The position numbers were made by a program, and so were the translations under genes. From assembly GCF_036781485.1 (NCBI RefSeq), contig NZ_DAIQAX010000001.1, positions 164,793 to 228,792 on the forward strand: 64,000 bases of DNA, given 5' to 3'. The notes beneath the pieces are model-generated. The model was given only the letters and a program-made list of their open reading frames with translations, was not told the origin of the DNA and ran no database searches. The stretch is from Thermocrinis sp. (lineage in GTDB: Bacteria; Aquificota; Aquificia; Aquificales; Aquificaceae). This document shows, one piece after another, positions 7,095 to 16,118 of the stretch; position 1 is the first letter of the stretch, and each line of letters starts with the position of its first letter.

Positions 7095-7529
7095 ATGATA
7101 TCAAGGGAACTGATAGATACTATGAAAAATCTCGGAGTTTTTCCGGCGGTTCTTAGCACTGTAGATAAAGATGGGAATATACATCTTGTGTTTATCACCT
7201 GGGTCCATCCTGTAGACGACAGAACTTTAAGATTTGCCCTAAGCTCAAATGCAAAGAGTGCAAAAAACATACTGGAAACGGGAAGGGCTTCTTTGATGGT
7301 CTTTAACACAAACATGGCCCTTGCCCTATACGGAAGGGCAAAGATAGTATTGGAGAGAATAGAGGAGGTAAAGTTCCCTGTTTCGGTTTTTGAACTATCC
7401 TTAGAGAGAGTAGAGGATACCCTGTTTCCAGGTGGAACGGTAACTGGACCTATACCCTTTGCTCATACAGGCGATTTGGTAAAAGCTTCAGAACTGGATG
7501 AGCTGGTTTTATCTGCTTTGAGGAAATAG
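7095..7529 (+). CDS. Pyridoxamine 5'-phosphate oxidase-like flavin-binding protein
   Basis: 144 residues matching the FMN-binding split-barrel family. Features are PAVLSTVDKDGNIHLVFITW near residues 18-37 (first strands), LRFALSSNAKSAKNILETGR (phosphate/FMN region) and MALALYGRAKIV. Members bind FMN or F420 and reduce or oxidize small molecules; the short size argues against true PdxH. A good AGGAGGT site stands 5 bp before ATG 7095. It follows the phosphatidyltransferase by 4 bp and probably shares its transcript. Substrate unknown. Confidence 0.75.
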   Translation: MISRELIDTMKNLGVFPAVLSTVDKDGNIHLVFITWVHPVDDRTLRFALSSNAKSAKNILETGRASLMVFNTNMALALYGRAKIVLERIEEVKFPVSVFELSLERVEDTLFPGGTVTGPIPFAHTGDLVKASELDELVLSALRK

Positions 7530-7530
7530 T

Positions 7531-9855
7531 CTAGAAGAAAACGCCTAAAACAAAGTGTATTCTGCTTTTGGATGTGTCCCCAGGCACTCTCTTTGTCTTA
7601 AAAGCCCAATCAAGCTTAATCGGAGCAAAAGGAGTTATGAATCTTATACCTATGCCGTATCCACCTCTCAAGTTTTCGGCCTTTAGTTCCTTTAATTCAT
7701 TAAATCCAAGACCCGTATCGTAAAACACAGAACCGTAGAGTATGTTTTTATACAAGGGATAGTTTGCTTCTACGGACAGTAGAAACTGTTTCTTTGATCC
7801 TATCGGCTCCAAGGTGTTTGGGTCCAAGGGACCAGCGTATCCGTATTTGTAACCCCTGATTGTGAAGTCTCCGCCCACAAAGAACCGCTCATCCAAGGGT
7901 ATGGTTTTTCCTCCGTAAGGTTCAACCATACCTAAGGAACCTCTGAAGTTGAAAACAAGACCTGTATCAAAGAGAGTGTCTTGGAGGAAGGTTTGATGGG
8001 ATAGGGTTATCTTGTTAAATCTTTCCGTGCCTCCTGCAAAGGGTAAGGCAATTGTGTATCCAATCTCTGTTAGTGAGCCTTTTGTTGGGAAAAGATAATT
8101 ATCCCTTGTATCTCTTGAAAGGCCAAAAATTAGCTTGCGGGACTGTCTTGTGCCTTCCTCTTGACGTATTATGGGCGATGCATTAGGAGAAATATCAGAA
8201 TATTTCACAACCTGTGCGCTAATTCCCCCGCTTATCCTCCAGTACTCTCTAAACTCCCTTGAAAGTATCAAGTCTAAGCCTGTCCTTGAAACGGTATAGG
8301 TAGTGTATTCCAACCTTCTGTCGTATAAAGAACCACTTAAGTCTAGTGGTTGGTTTAAAAACCACTTTCTGGTGTAGGAAAGGGAATTGTCCTTTATTTT
8401 ACCTCCAAAAGACATAGAAAATCCCGCAATGTCGCCCGTGCCCAAGAAGTTGCCCTTTCGGAGAGACAAAAATCCAGATACTCCACTCACTTGATTGTAT
8501 CCAAGCCCTACGGAAAACTGTCCAGTAAACCTTTCCCTTATTTTTGCTTCTATGTCCCACCTATTCTTTTCGGATGGAGATAGGTCTATTTCCACGTCCT
8601 GATAGTATCCTAAGTTGAATATTCTCGTTCTTGACCTTTCCAGCTCTCTTTGGTTTATAAGGTCTCCCTCTTGGACTTTTAGCTCCCTTCTGATTACGTA
8701 ATCCCTTGTTTCGTAGTTGCCCTTTACTTCTATCCTCCTCGCATACACAGGTTCCCCTTCGTAAATCCTTATAAGGACAAGCACTTCCCCTTTTTCATTA
8801 TCTATCTGCTCTTGTTTATCAGAGCTAACGTTCAAAAAGCCTATCTGCGAGTACTTAGTCTTTATGTTTTTAAGCACACTATCTATTACAGCGTTTCTGT
8901 AAAAACTACCTTTATTTTTTTTCAAGGCATTCCCTAAAAGTTCTCTTTCAGAAAAATAAGTATTTCCCTCTATTTTTATTCCCTTTAGCTTGTATCTTTT
9001 CCCTTCTGTTATCTGTATTACCACTTTGTATTTGTTGTTCTCCTTTTTTATTTCGTAAGAAGTTTGCACTTCCAAAAAACCCTCAGATCTGTAGAATTCT
9101 TCAATTTTTCTGATGTCCTCTTTCAAGATTTCTTCACTGAATGGTGGTTTTAGCCTAAAGGCCAAAAGACTTGGTGGCTTTGTCTGCATGATACCCAATA
9201 GCTTACTCTTTTTAAAGCTTTTGTTTCCTTTTATTTCAATATCGCTTACGTATTCTGGCTCTCCCTCCACTATTTTATAAACCAGCTTTGATGCACCTTT
9301 CTTTGGCACAAGCTCATAAGAGACCTGCACATTTGTATATCCTTCCTTCTCATAAGCTTGGACTATTCTACTCTTTACGATTTCCATCTCCTCTCTGCTT
9401 AATACTCTCCCAAGCTTTAACCTCCTTTGCACTTCAACCTTTTCTTCTATGGCAGGTGAAGAAGTGTAGTCTCTTGTTAGCTCTTCTATGTCTATCTTTC
9501 CAACCTCAGTCTCTATTCCTATCCTTTTTTCCAACTCGTCCGCCTTTATCTTTCTGTTGCCCACAAATTCTATCTTGTATATCACTGGCAGATCCTTTAC
9601 CTTATAAACGAGGATCACCTTGTCTCCAACCCTCTCTTCCTCCACCTCTATGCTATCAAAGAAGCCAGTTCTGTAAAGACGCCTTATATCTTCCCTTATG
9701 GCTGACGGATCGTAGGAAAAGCCTTCTTTGATTCTGATCAAGCCCCTTATGATCTCTTCTGGTACATACTTGGCCCCTTCTATCTCTATCCTTTCTATCG
9801 TCTGTGCATAAAGCCATCCAAAGCTAAGTAAAAGTGCTAATGCTACCTTACGCAA
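7531..9855 (-). CDS. bamA: Outer-membrane assembly factor BamA
   Basis: 774 residues. A signal peptide (residues 1-17, ending LYA) is followed by repeated POTRA domains (about 18-430) and a C-terminal beta-barrel ending in Phe, typical of BamA. The barrel's L6 motif appears as FTIRGYKYG near residue 665. BamA inserts beta-barrel proteins into the outer membrane. The start is TTG at 9853-9855, overlapping the purM stop by 8 bp; it is needed to include the signal peptide. The large first POTRA region carries an insertion-like segment around residues 125-160. Clients such as TolC and LptD are also encoded in this window. Confidence 0.93.
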   Translation of the reverse strand: MRKVALALLLSFGWLYAQTIERIEIEGAKYVPEEIIRGLIRIKEGFSYDPSAIREDIRRLYRTGFFDSIEVEEERVGDKVILVYKVKDLPVIYKIEFVGNRKIKADELEKRIGIETEVGKIDIEELTRDYTSSPAIEEKVEVQRRLKLGRVLSREEMEIVKSRIVQAYEKEGYTNVQVSYELVPKKGASKLVYKIVEGEPEYVSDIEIKGNKSFKKSKLLGIMQTKPPSLLAFRLKPPFSEEILKEDIRKIEEFYRSEGFLEVQTSYEIKKENNKYKVVIQITEGKRYKLKGIKIEGNTYFSERELLGNALKKNKGSFYRNAVIDSVLKNIKTKYSQIGFLNVSSDKQEQIDNEKGEVLVLIRIYEGEPVYARRIEVKGNYETRDYVIRRELKVQEGDLINQRELERSRTRIFNLGYYQDVEIDLSPSEKNRWDIEAKIRERFTGQFSVGLGYNQVSGVSGFLSLRKGNFLGTGDIAGFSMSFGGKIKDNSLSYTRKWFLNQPLDLSGSLYDRRLEYTTYTVSRTGLDLILSREFREYWRISGGISAQVVKYSDISPNASPIIRQEEGTRQSRKLIFGLSRDTRDNYLFPTKGSLTEIGYTIALPFAGGTERFNKITLSHQTFLQDTLFDTGLVFNFRGSLGMVEPYGGKTIPLDERFFVGGDFTIRGYKYGYAGPLDPNTLEPIGSKKQFLLSVEANYPLYKNILYGSVFYDTGLGFNELKELKAENLRGGYGIGIRFITPFAPIKLDWAFKTKRVPGDTSKSRIHFVLGVFF

Positions 9856-10855
9856 TCTCTACTCTCCTTTCTCCAGATTTTACAAAACCCAAAATAAAGG
9901 CATCGGGTATTTCAGATAGAACCTTCTCAGCGTTCATCTGATCACTGATAAGAACGAAACCAACTCCCATGTTAAACACCCTAAACATTTCTTGTTTTTC
10001 TATATTACCAAGTTTTTGGATCCACTGAAAGATAGGATTTATTGGGATGTTTTTTTCTTCTACAACCGCCTTTGTTCCCTCCGGGAGGACTCTAACTACA
10101 TTGCCAGGTATTCCACCGCCGGTTATGTGAGCCATCCCCTTTATTTGAATGCCTTTCTCAAGCAAAGTTTTAACTTCTTTCCAGTATATACGCGTGGGCT
10201 CAAGGAGGACCTCTCCCACCGTTTTGTTAAACTCTTCTAAATACGTCTCATAATCAATCCTTTTTAGTTCCAAGACCTTTCTCAAAAGGGAGTATCCGTT
10301 GCTGTGAAAGCCAGAGGAAGGCAGTCCAATTAAAACATCCCCCGGTTTTATATCCTTTCCTGTTATCAGTCTATCCTCTTCGCATACTCCTACACAAAAG
10401 CCCGCAAGGTCATAAACTCCCTCTGGGTAAAAACCGGGCATCTCTGCGGTCTCTCCTCCCACAAGGGGCATTTCAGAAAGCCTGCACCCTTCTATTATAC
10501 CTTCTATAACTTTTTTTAGCACGTCCAGATCCAACTTCCCTGTAGCTATGTAGTCCATAAATCCTAACGGTTTTGCGCCGGAGGTTATAAGGTCGTTTAC
10601 GTTCATTGCCACAAGGTCTATGCCCACGGTGTGATGGACGTTCATCTGTTGGGCAACTTTTAGCTTAGTTCCCACACCATCGGTAGTCATCATAATCACG
10701 GGCTTTTTGTATCCTTCAAGCAAAACACCACTGGCAAAACTGCCAAAGAGGATAGCTTGGGATTTAAGCTCTTTCGTTTTGTTTTTTATAAACTCTACAA
10801 AACTATCTGCCTTTTCTATATCCACACCAGCCTGTTTGTATGTTAGTCTATGCAT
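9848..10855 (-). CDS. purM: Phosphoribosylformylglycinamidine cyclo-ligase
   Basis: 335 residues, the standard length. PurM converts FGAM to AIR with ATP in purine synthesis. Clear family blocks include TTDGVGTKLKVA (ATP/metal region), GIDLVAMNVNDLITSGAKPL, GGETAEMPGFYPEGVYDLAGFCVG, LPSSGFHSNGYSLLRK and HITGGGIPGNVVRVLP. The ATG at 10855 overlaps the thpR stop by 8 bp and its own stop overlaps bamA, so thpR-purM-bamA form a tightly coupled minus-strand operon. Confidence 0.97.
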   Translation of the reverse strand: MHRLTYKQAGVDIEKADSFVEFIKNKTKELKSQAILFGSFASGVLLEGYKKPVIMMTTDGVGTKLKVAQQMNVHHTVGIDLVAMNVNDLITSGAKPLGFMDYIATGKLDLDVLKKVIEGIIEGCRLSEMPLVGGETAEMPGFYPEGVYDLAGFCVGVCEEDRLITGKDIKPGDVLIGLPSSGFHSNGYSLLRKVLELKRIDYETYLEEFNKTVGEVLLEPTRIYWKEVKTLLEKGIQIKGMAHITGGGIPGNVVRVLPEGTKAVVEEKNIPINPIFQWIQKLGNIEKQEMFRVFNMGVGFVLISDQMNAEKVLSEIPDAFILGFVKSGERRVEIA

Positions 10856-11405
10856 TTAGGTAAAACTCCTCCAACACAGAGTATATAGGCCCTACAGAAG
10901 TTAAGGAACTTCTTATGATGGATATTCTATCCACAACATCCTCGCCAAAGTTTGTATTTTCGTATTTTTTCAAAAGAGCTTTCAGTTTTTTCTTGTCGTA
11001 CTCCTTCATTCTGCAGATGGTTAAGTGGGGATGGAAGGGTTTGCTATCGGTTTTTATACCGAGCTTTCGATTAGTATGGTAAACATCTTTTGCTAAGGCT
11101 TTTAGTCCGTTTTCACCTTCTGAGACTCCAATCCAAAGCACCCTTGCTCTATCTAAATCCGGAAACACCCCCAAGGACTTATACTTTATCTTTATTTCCT
11201 TGTGCCTCTGGGACACTTCCTGAACACCCTTTATTATATCCATGACCTTTTCCTCTGGCACCTCTCCTATGAAGTGAAAAGTCATGTGATAATTCTGAGG
11301 CTCTACCCACTTGCCCTTTATAAAGTCATCCGCTTGCTCCTTTATTTTCTCCACATGCTCCTGAATGGCCTTAGTAGTAAAAAAGCCTACAAAGATTCTA
11401 ACCAC
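10848..11405 (-). CDS. thpR: RNA 2',3'-cyclic phosphodiesterase (2H phosphoesterase)
   Basis: 185 residues with the two HxTx motifs of the 2H family: HMTF at 40-43 and HLTI at 127-130. This family opens 2',3'-cyclic phosphates at RNA ends and was once called 2'-5' RNA ligase. Start is GTG 11403-11405. It is the first gene of the thpR-purM-bamA minus-strand group and is divergent from tRNA-Ala, 31 bp away. Identification rests on motif pair, length and conserved LGVFPDLDRARVLWIG strand. Confidence 0.92.
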   Translation of the reverse strand: MVRIFVGFFTTKAIQEHVEKIKEQADDFIKGKWVEPQNYHMTFHFIGEVPEEKVMDIIKGVQEVSQRHKEIKIKYKSLGVFPDLDRARVLWIGVSEGENGLKALAKDVYHTNRKLGIKTDSKPFHPHLTICRMKEYDKKKLKALLKKYENTNFGEDVVDRISIIRSSLTSVGPIYSVLEEFYLNA

Positions 11406-11436
11406 AGCCGGCTTACTATTATACTATTTTATTGCT

Positions 11437-11508
11437 GGGGACGTAGCTCAGCGGGAGAGCGCCTGCATCGCAAGCAGGAGGTCGGGGGTTCAAATCCCCT
11501 CGTCTCCA
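11437..11508 (+). tRNA. tRNA-Ala (anticodon CGC)
   Basis: Acceptor GGGGACG (11437-11443) pairs with CGTCTCC (11501-11507) with one G-U. The anticodon stem CCTGC/GCAGG encloses ATCGCAA, giving CGC. The T loop GGTTCAAATCC is present. The discriminator is A 11508 and CCA is not encoded. Confidence 0.94.
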
Positions 11509-11523
11509 CTTATATTTAATCCT

Positions 11524-11982
11524 ATGGGCATATTTTCAGAAGACTTACTAAACCTTGGCAATCTTATAGATGTAGAGTTTGAGATAAAGGTGCCCGCTCC
11601 GCTTTTGAGTTCTACAGTAAAAGGTTTAAGCTTTGAATTGGCAGAAGGTTTAATGAGGGTAGGATTTAAAAAGAAAGGGCTGATATTTTCCAAAGATGTT
11701 CAGGTGCTTTTTAGAGAGGATCCCAAGGCTGTGAGGAACACGTCTAACGAAAGAAGCATAGGACTTTTGGTGGCTACTGACAAAAACTTGAAGGAAGTTC
11801 TTGAAAAAGGCGGGTTCTCACAAGAAGGGGATCACGTATTTATAAACCTTTTTGAGGCCATAAAAAACACAGAGGAGTATCTGAAAGTTCCCAAACAGTT
11901 CAGAGAAAGGATCATTCTAAGTAGATACAAACTTAAAGATGGTTTTGTCCAACTTTGGGCTAAGGTAAGCAAAGGTGTATAA
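11524..11982 (+). CDS. Conserved-looking hypothetical protein
   Basis: 152 residues from ATG 11524, 15 bp after tRNA-Ala; the longer frame from 11365 runs through the tRNA and is not credible. I do not recognise the family. It is soluble, with no signal or membrane segment, and mixes charged helices with short hydrophobic strands (for example LSFELAEGLMRVGFKKKGLIF and SIGLLVATDKNLKEVLE). It is followed 9 bp later by secG and may be co-transcribed with it. Codon use is like that of its neighbours, so it is probably real. Confidence 0.65.
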   Translation: MGIFSEDLLNLGNLIDVEFEIKVPAPLLSSTVKGLSFELAEGLMRVGFKKKGLIFSKDVQVLFREDPKAVRNTSNERSIGLLVATDKNLKEVLEKGGFSQEGDHVFINLFEAIKNTEEYLKVPKQFRERIILSRYKLKDGFVQLWAKVSKGV

Positions 11983-11990
11983 TTTTAGAC

Positions 11991-12329
11991 ATGTACTATT
12001 TGTTGCTTGCGCTATTTATATTAGTCGCAGTGCTACTTATCTTGGTCGTTTTGATGCAGAGGGGTAGGGGGGATGTGGGAAGCGCCTTTGGCGGTATGGG
12101 ACAGGGTGTGTTTGGTCCTGGCGGTGTGGATACCATACTCACAAAGGCTACCTACTGGCTCGGTTTTATCCTTATGGGTTTAGCGTTGTTGATTGGGCTA
12201 TTTCATCCTTCAAAAAAGGGGTCCCTTTTGGAAGATGAAAGTAAAAGACCTACTACTAACACCCAGCAAAGTTCCCCAAAGGGACAGGCAACTCCTTCTG
12301 GCACACCTTCTGAAGGTAAAACCCCCTGA
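11991..12329 (+). CDS. secG: Protein-export membrane protein SecG
   Basis: 112 residues. Two membrane helices (about 2-20 and 52-72) surround the conserved cytoplasmic loop LMQRGRGDVGSAFGG, diagnostic of SecG. SecG stabilizes the SecYE channel and assists SecA-driven export; secA itself is at 56257. The hydrophilic Ser/Thr/Pro-rich tail after residue 75 is coded by DNA that also encodes the start of prmC in another frame (95 bp overlap). Confidence 0.93.
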   Translation: MYYLLLALFILVAVLLILVVLMQRGRGDVGSAFGGMGQGVFGPGGVDTILTKATYWLGFILMGLALLIGLFHPSKKGSLLEDESKRPTTNTQQSSPKGQATPSGTPSEGKTP

Positions 12330-13044
12330 ACTTTATTTAAGGATGGATCAAGAAGTTTCAGAAAATTCTCTGGAAGAATATTGGAAAAGCTTAAGCAAGT
12401 TAGAAGAAGGTTATCCTTTACAGTATCTACTTGGGGAATGGGACTTTTACGGCAGGACTTTTAAACTTAAAGAGGGCGTCCTAATCCCGAGGCCAGAAAC
12501 GGAGCTTCTGGTAGAGAAAACTTTAGAACTCTTAGACAAAAACAAAAAATACATAGGCTTAGAGATCGGCGTAGGTAGTGGATGTATAGCTATTACCTTG
12601 CTTTTGGAAAGGGAGAAGCTTTTTATGTATGGCACAGACATAAACCCAGATGCTTTGGAGATTTCCCAGTTAAATGCACAAATTCACGGAGTTTCCCACA
12701 GGCTTAAACTGCTTGAGGGGAAGGATTTTGAACCAGTAAAAAGTATGAAGTTTGACTTTATCGTTTCAAATCCACCTTACATACCAGAGCGCTATTGGGA
12801 AAGCTTTCCGAAGGCTTTAAAACTTGAAGGAAAGACTTCCCTAATAGGGGGCGAAAAAGGTTGGGAATTCTACGAGAGGTTTTCAAAGGAGGTGGGGGAT
12901 CATCTGAAAGAAAATGGTTTTTTTGCCTTGGAGATAGGGCACGATCAAGGGGCTGTGATTGAGGAAATCTTTAAAGATTTTCAGCTTAAGATCTTTAAAG
13001 ACTATACTGGTCAAGATAGGGTAGTGATAGGATGGAGGTGTTAG
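12235..13044 (+). CDS. prmC: Peptide chain release factor N5-glutamine methyltransferase
   Basis: 269 residues. PrmC methylates the GGQ glutamine of release factors RF1 and RF2. The catalytic NPPY is at residues 179-182, the SAM loop GVGSG at 112-116 and IPRPETE at 84-90. The N-terminal helical domain (DRQLLLAHLL, PELYLRMDQE) is typical, so the true start must be at ATG 12235, inside secG. The gene ends 13 bp inside the following CNNM gene. The upstream GGAAG is a modest ribosome site. Confidence 0.93.
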   Translation: MKVKDLLLTPSKVPQRDRQLLLAHLLKVKPPELYLRMDQEVSENSLEEYWKSLSKLEEGYPLQYLLGEWDFYGRTFKLKEGVLIPRPETELLVEKTLELLDKNKKYIGLEIGVGSGCIAITLLLEREKLFMYGTDINPDALEISQLNAQIHGVSHRLKLLEGKDFEPVKSMKFDFIVSNPPYIPERYWESFPKALKLEGKTSLIGGEKGWEFYERFSKEVGDHLKENGFFALEIGHDQGAVIEEIFKDFQLKIFKDYTGQDRVVIGWRC

Positions 13045-14255
13045 GACTAATAACCAGTGTGGTGTTTTTCATAATACTGGAGGGGCTTTTTGCGGGCTCT
13101 GAAATAGCTCTTGTAAAAACCGACAGAAGTAAAGTGTTGGCTCTTTACAGAAAGACAAAGTATGAGTTTTTAAAGGATTTTTACGATAACCCAGAGGATT
13201 ACATAACCCTTACTATGCTTGGATACACGATCAGCATAGTTTTTGCTTCTACTCTATACACTCTTATAGTATTAAACTTGGCAAAGCGCTTTGAATTTCT
13301 TTCAGGGCTTGAGGTGCTTTTTTCTGCCACTCTTGTGATCTTCACCCTTATGTTTGGAGAGTTTATACCTAAGAGTCTCTTTCATAAGCATGCGGATAGA
13401 GTACTCATCCCCAGCGTGTGGATGCTGAGCAAACTAAAAAAAGTTTTATTGCCCATTCTTAAGATCGTTAGAGTTGTAAGTAAATACATAAGCAAAAAAC
13501 TGGAGAAACTATCAAAGGAGAACATTTCCCGTAAAGACCTTTTGTCTATGATTGAAGACCTTTCAAAAGAAGAGGAAATTCAATTAGTAGTTAAGCTCCT
13601 TTCTGCAAAGGATACTCTTCTTTCTGAAGTGCTAAGACCTATCCACGAGGTAGTTATGATAAACGAAAACCTTACAGTCGAGCAGGCTGTAGCTGAGATA
13701 AAAAAGAGCGGCTACAAAAGGCTACCCGTATACAGAAGTAGGGTAGATGACATAATAGGTTACGTGGATCTTTTCGATTTAGTTCCGGTATACGGAAAGG
13801 GATTAAGCATAAGAGAGTTTATAAGACCTGTGGCGGTGTTTCCAGAGTTTGCTTCTGTGGAGCATGCTTTGAAAACCTTTACGAAAGCAAAGGAAGGTTT
13901 GGGAATAGTAGTGGATGAGCTGGGAGTTGTTTTAGGCATAATTACTGTTGATGATATATCTGCGTTCTTTATGGGCGGTTTGGGTACTGAAGAGCTTCAA
14001 GAGGACAGGGTTAAAGAGATAGAAAAGGATAAGTGGATAGTGGATGGAAGGCTGCAAATAGAAGATTTGGAGCGTCTTTTGTCTGCACCCCTTCCTGAAG
14101 GTCCTTACAGTACTGTAGCAGGACTGATTGCATACCAACTAAAAAGAGTTCCAAGCAAAGGAGAATCTATCAGCATAGGCCAGGTTAGGTTTAAAGTGGT
14201 TCAATCTAACGGAAAGAGAGTGCAAAAGGTTATGGTTGAGAAGGTTTCTTCTTAA
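13032..14255 (+). CDS. CNNM/CorC-HlyC family transporter with CBS domains
   Basis: 407 residues. An N-terminal DUF21 membrane domain (about 1-175, including EGLFAGSEIALVKTDRSK) is followed by a CBS pair (SEVLRPIHEVVMINENLTVEQAV and the later VEHALKTF/LGIVVDELGVVLGIITVDDI) and a C-terminal CorC/HlyC domain (IVDGRLQIEDLERLL). Members export or sense Mg2+ or Co2+; older names call them haemolysins without evidence here. It overlaps prmC by 13 bp and converges with terC (26 bp overlap). Confidence 0.9.
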   Translation: MEVLGLITSVVFFIILEGLFAGSEIALVKTDRSKVLALYRKTKYEFLKDFYDNPEDYITLTMLGYTISIVFASTLYTLIVLNLAKRFEFLSGLEVLFSATLVIFTLMFGEFIPKSLFHKHADRVLIPSVWMLSKLKKVLLPILKIVRVVSKYISKKLEKLSKENISRKDLLSMIEDLSKEEEIQLVVKLLSAKDTLLSEVLRPIHEVVMINENLTVEQAVAEIKKSGYKRLPVYRSRVDDIIGYVDLFDLVPVYGKGLSIREFIRPVAVFPEFASVEHALKTFTKAKEGLGIVVDELGVVLGIITVDDISAFFMGGLGTEELQEDRVKEIEKDKWIVDGRLQIEDLERLLSAPLPEGPYSTVAGLIAYQLKRVPSKGESISIGQVRFKVVQSNGKRVQKVMVEKVSS

Positions 14256-15147
14256 CCAAAAGGGACGCAACAACAGACAAGAACACTGCGCTGAATAATA
14301 AAAGCAAAGAAACAAACACAGGTATTTTGTAAAAGTCCGATATAAGCATTTTCACGCCTATAAAGCCAAGGATAAAGGAAAGCCCGTAGTGTAGAAAGTG
14401 AAAAAGGGGAAGTATGGCAGAGGCAGCAAAGTATAGAGACCTAAGTCCCAGTATGGCAAAGATGTTAGATGTGTATACTATAAATGGATCCTTTGAAATG
14501 GCCAGGATAGCCGGCACTGAGTCTATTGCAAACATAATGTCTGAGCTTTCTACAAAAAGAAGGGATAAGAAAAGGGGAGTGGAATACACTTTTCCCTTTT
14601 CTTTGATAAAAAACCTTCCATCGCTGTAATTTGGACTTAGAGGTATTATCCTCTTTGCCAGCTTGTAGACTACAGTTTCCTCCGGATGAAACTCCTTCTC
14701 CTCAGTTATCAAGAGCTTCACTGCAGAAGCAATTAGGATTATACCAAAGACGTATATTACCCAGTGAAAAAGTTTTATTAGCTCTATGCCTGCAAATATA
14801 AAAATGGCTCTGAAGATTATGGCCCCAAGCACACCCCAAAAGAGCACCTTGTGCCTGAACTCTTCGGGAACTTTAAAGTAAGAAAAGATCAGTATGAAAA
14901 CAAATATGTTGTCTAAGCTTAAGGCTTTCTCCAAAGAGTAGCCAGTAATGTATTCCAAGAAGCTTTGGGGGCCTTTGTAGTAATACACATACACAGAAAA
15001 AGCCAATCCCACACCTATCCAGAAGGCAGAAAGTAGCAGGGACTCTTTTATGGAAATTTTGTGTGGGTTTTTATGAAAGACAAAAAGATCTAAAAACAGA
15101 GCAAGCAAAACAACAAATCCGAATATAATCCAACCCAACTCAATCAT
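14230..15147 (-). CDS. TerC family integral membrane protein
   Basis: 305 residues with about eight to nine membrane helices. Family blocks are GYSLEKALSLDNIFVFILIF, FWGVLGAIIFRAIFIFAG and ESSDIMFAIDSVPAILAISKDPFIVYTSNIFAILGLR (read in shorter pieces). TerC proteins include manganese exporters that protect newly secreted metalloenzymes and tellurite-resistance proteins. The start ATG overlaps the stop of the isomerase gene upstream (TAATG). The Asp/Glu in membrane segments (SLDNIF, ESSD) are expected metal ligands. Substrate is inferred only from the family. Confidence 0.92.
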   Translation of the reverse strand: MIELGWIIFGFVVLLALFLDLFVFHKNPHKISIKESLLLSAFWIGVGLAFSVYVYYYKGPQSFLEYITGYSLEKALSLDNIFVFILIFSYFKVPEEFRHKVLFWGVLGAIIFRAIFIFAGIELIKLFHWVIYVFGIILIASAVKLLITEEKEFHPEETVVYKLAKRIIPLSPNYSDGRFFIKEKGKVYSTPLFLSLLFVESSDIMFAIDSVPAILAISKDPFIVYTSNIFAILGLRSLYFAASAILPLFHFLHYGLSFILGFIGVKMLISDFYKIPVFVSLLLLFSAVFLSVVASLLVKKKPSQP

Positions 15148-16094
15148 TTAAGGCTTTCCTTTATACGGTCTATTATTTTAACTGGTAGGGGGTCGTATCC
15201 GTATATATCAGCCAGATAAAAGCTTACCCAATCTTCCAAATAGGCAAGATACATAAGCCTTTCTTCCAAACTTTCACCTTTTCCTCGCAGAACTACCGGA
15301 GATAAACCAAGCTCTTTAAAGATCTTCTCCGTTATCTCTACCCTCTTTATAACCCTTGGATGGTCCTCTGGATCATGGAGTATTATAAAATGGCACAGGT
15401 TTCTGGCAATGGGATTATCTAAACCTACCACTTCGTTGTGATGAAGCTCTGGAAGGACTGCGGTATAACAGAGGGTCTTTGAGTTTTCGTTTATCTGAGT
15501 CTTCCATCTAAAGGCGATGGGCTCCGTTAGAGGTGTGCCGTAAACTATGGGAATGTAGTTCTGCAAAACCTGCGCTATGTTGTAAGCGGTTTCCTTTATC
15601 TCTTCTTTATTCTCATCCAAGTTCTTCCTTATCTTTTCCAAACTTCTACCAAAACCAAAAAGACTCATAACTGCAGAAAGCATAAAACCAAAGGCATAAC
15701 GCGGCGCATAGCCAGGTGGCACAGAGACGAACCTAAACCCTTCCTTATCCGCTATCTCTTCTAGTTTTCCCCCAGAGCTGACGCATATTATGTTTAGTCT
15801 TCTTTGCATAGCCTCTTGCACAGTGCTTATAGTCTCTTCTGTGTTTCCACTGTAGCTTACCGCCACCAAAAGCCAATCTTGTTTTGCATAAGGTGGAAGC
15901 TCATAGCCGTGAAGTGAAACGACGGGAACCTCTGTCCCTCTCCTTTCCAACAAGAGCTTTAGCACGTCCCCCACTATTCCAGACCCCCCCATACCAGAAA
16001 AGACAATACCTTTGTAATCCTCTACGGATATAACATCCACATCGTATGTGCCAAACTGACTTGGCATTGCGTTCAGCCACTCTTTTGCTTTCAT
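15144..16094 (-). CDS. Bifunctional phosphoglucose/phosphomannose isomerase
   Basis: 316 residues with two SIS sugar-phosphate domains. FSGMGGSGIVGDVL near residues 32-45 binds the phosphate, VSYSGNTEETIST follows at about 79-91, and ELHHNEVVGL near 216-225 is the family's active-site block. This isomerase, best known from archaea and some deep-branching bacteria, interconverts glucose-6-P, mannose-6-P and fructose-6-P. It is translationally coupled to terC. In a carbon-fixing organism it would feed gluconeogenic sugar synthesis for cell-envelope polymers. Confidence 0.9.
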   Translation of the reverse strand: MKAKEWLNAMPSQFGTYDVDVISVEDYKGIVFSGMGGSGIVGDVLKLLLERRGTEVPVVSLHGYELPPYAKQDWLLVAVSYSGNTEETISTVQEAMQRRLNIICVSSGGKLEEIADKEGFRFVSVPPGYAPRYAFGFMLSAVMSLFGFGRSLEKIRKNLDENKEEIKETAYNIAQVLQNYIPIVYGTPLTEPIAFRWKTQINENSKTLCYTAVLPELHHNEVVGLDNPIARNLCHFIILHDPEDHPRVIKRVEITEKIFKELGLSPVVLRGKGESLEERLMYLAYLEDWVSFYLADIYGYDPLPVKIIDRIKESLK

Positions 16095-16118
16095 AAAACA
16101 CCTCCCCTTTTATTTAAT

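Noticed and set aside
11365..11523. Longer start for the hypothetical gene after tRNA-Ala
   Set aside because: The extra 53 codons would cover the tRNA gene and part of thpR; ATG 11524 is more reasonable.
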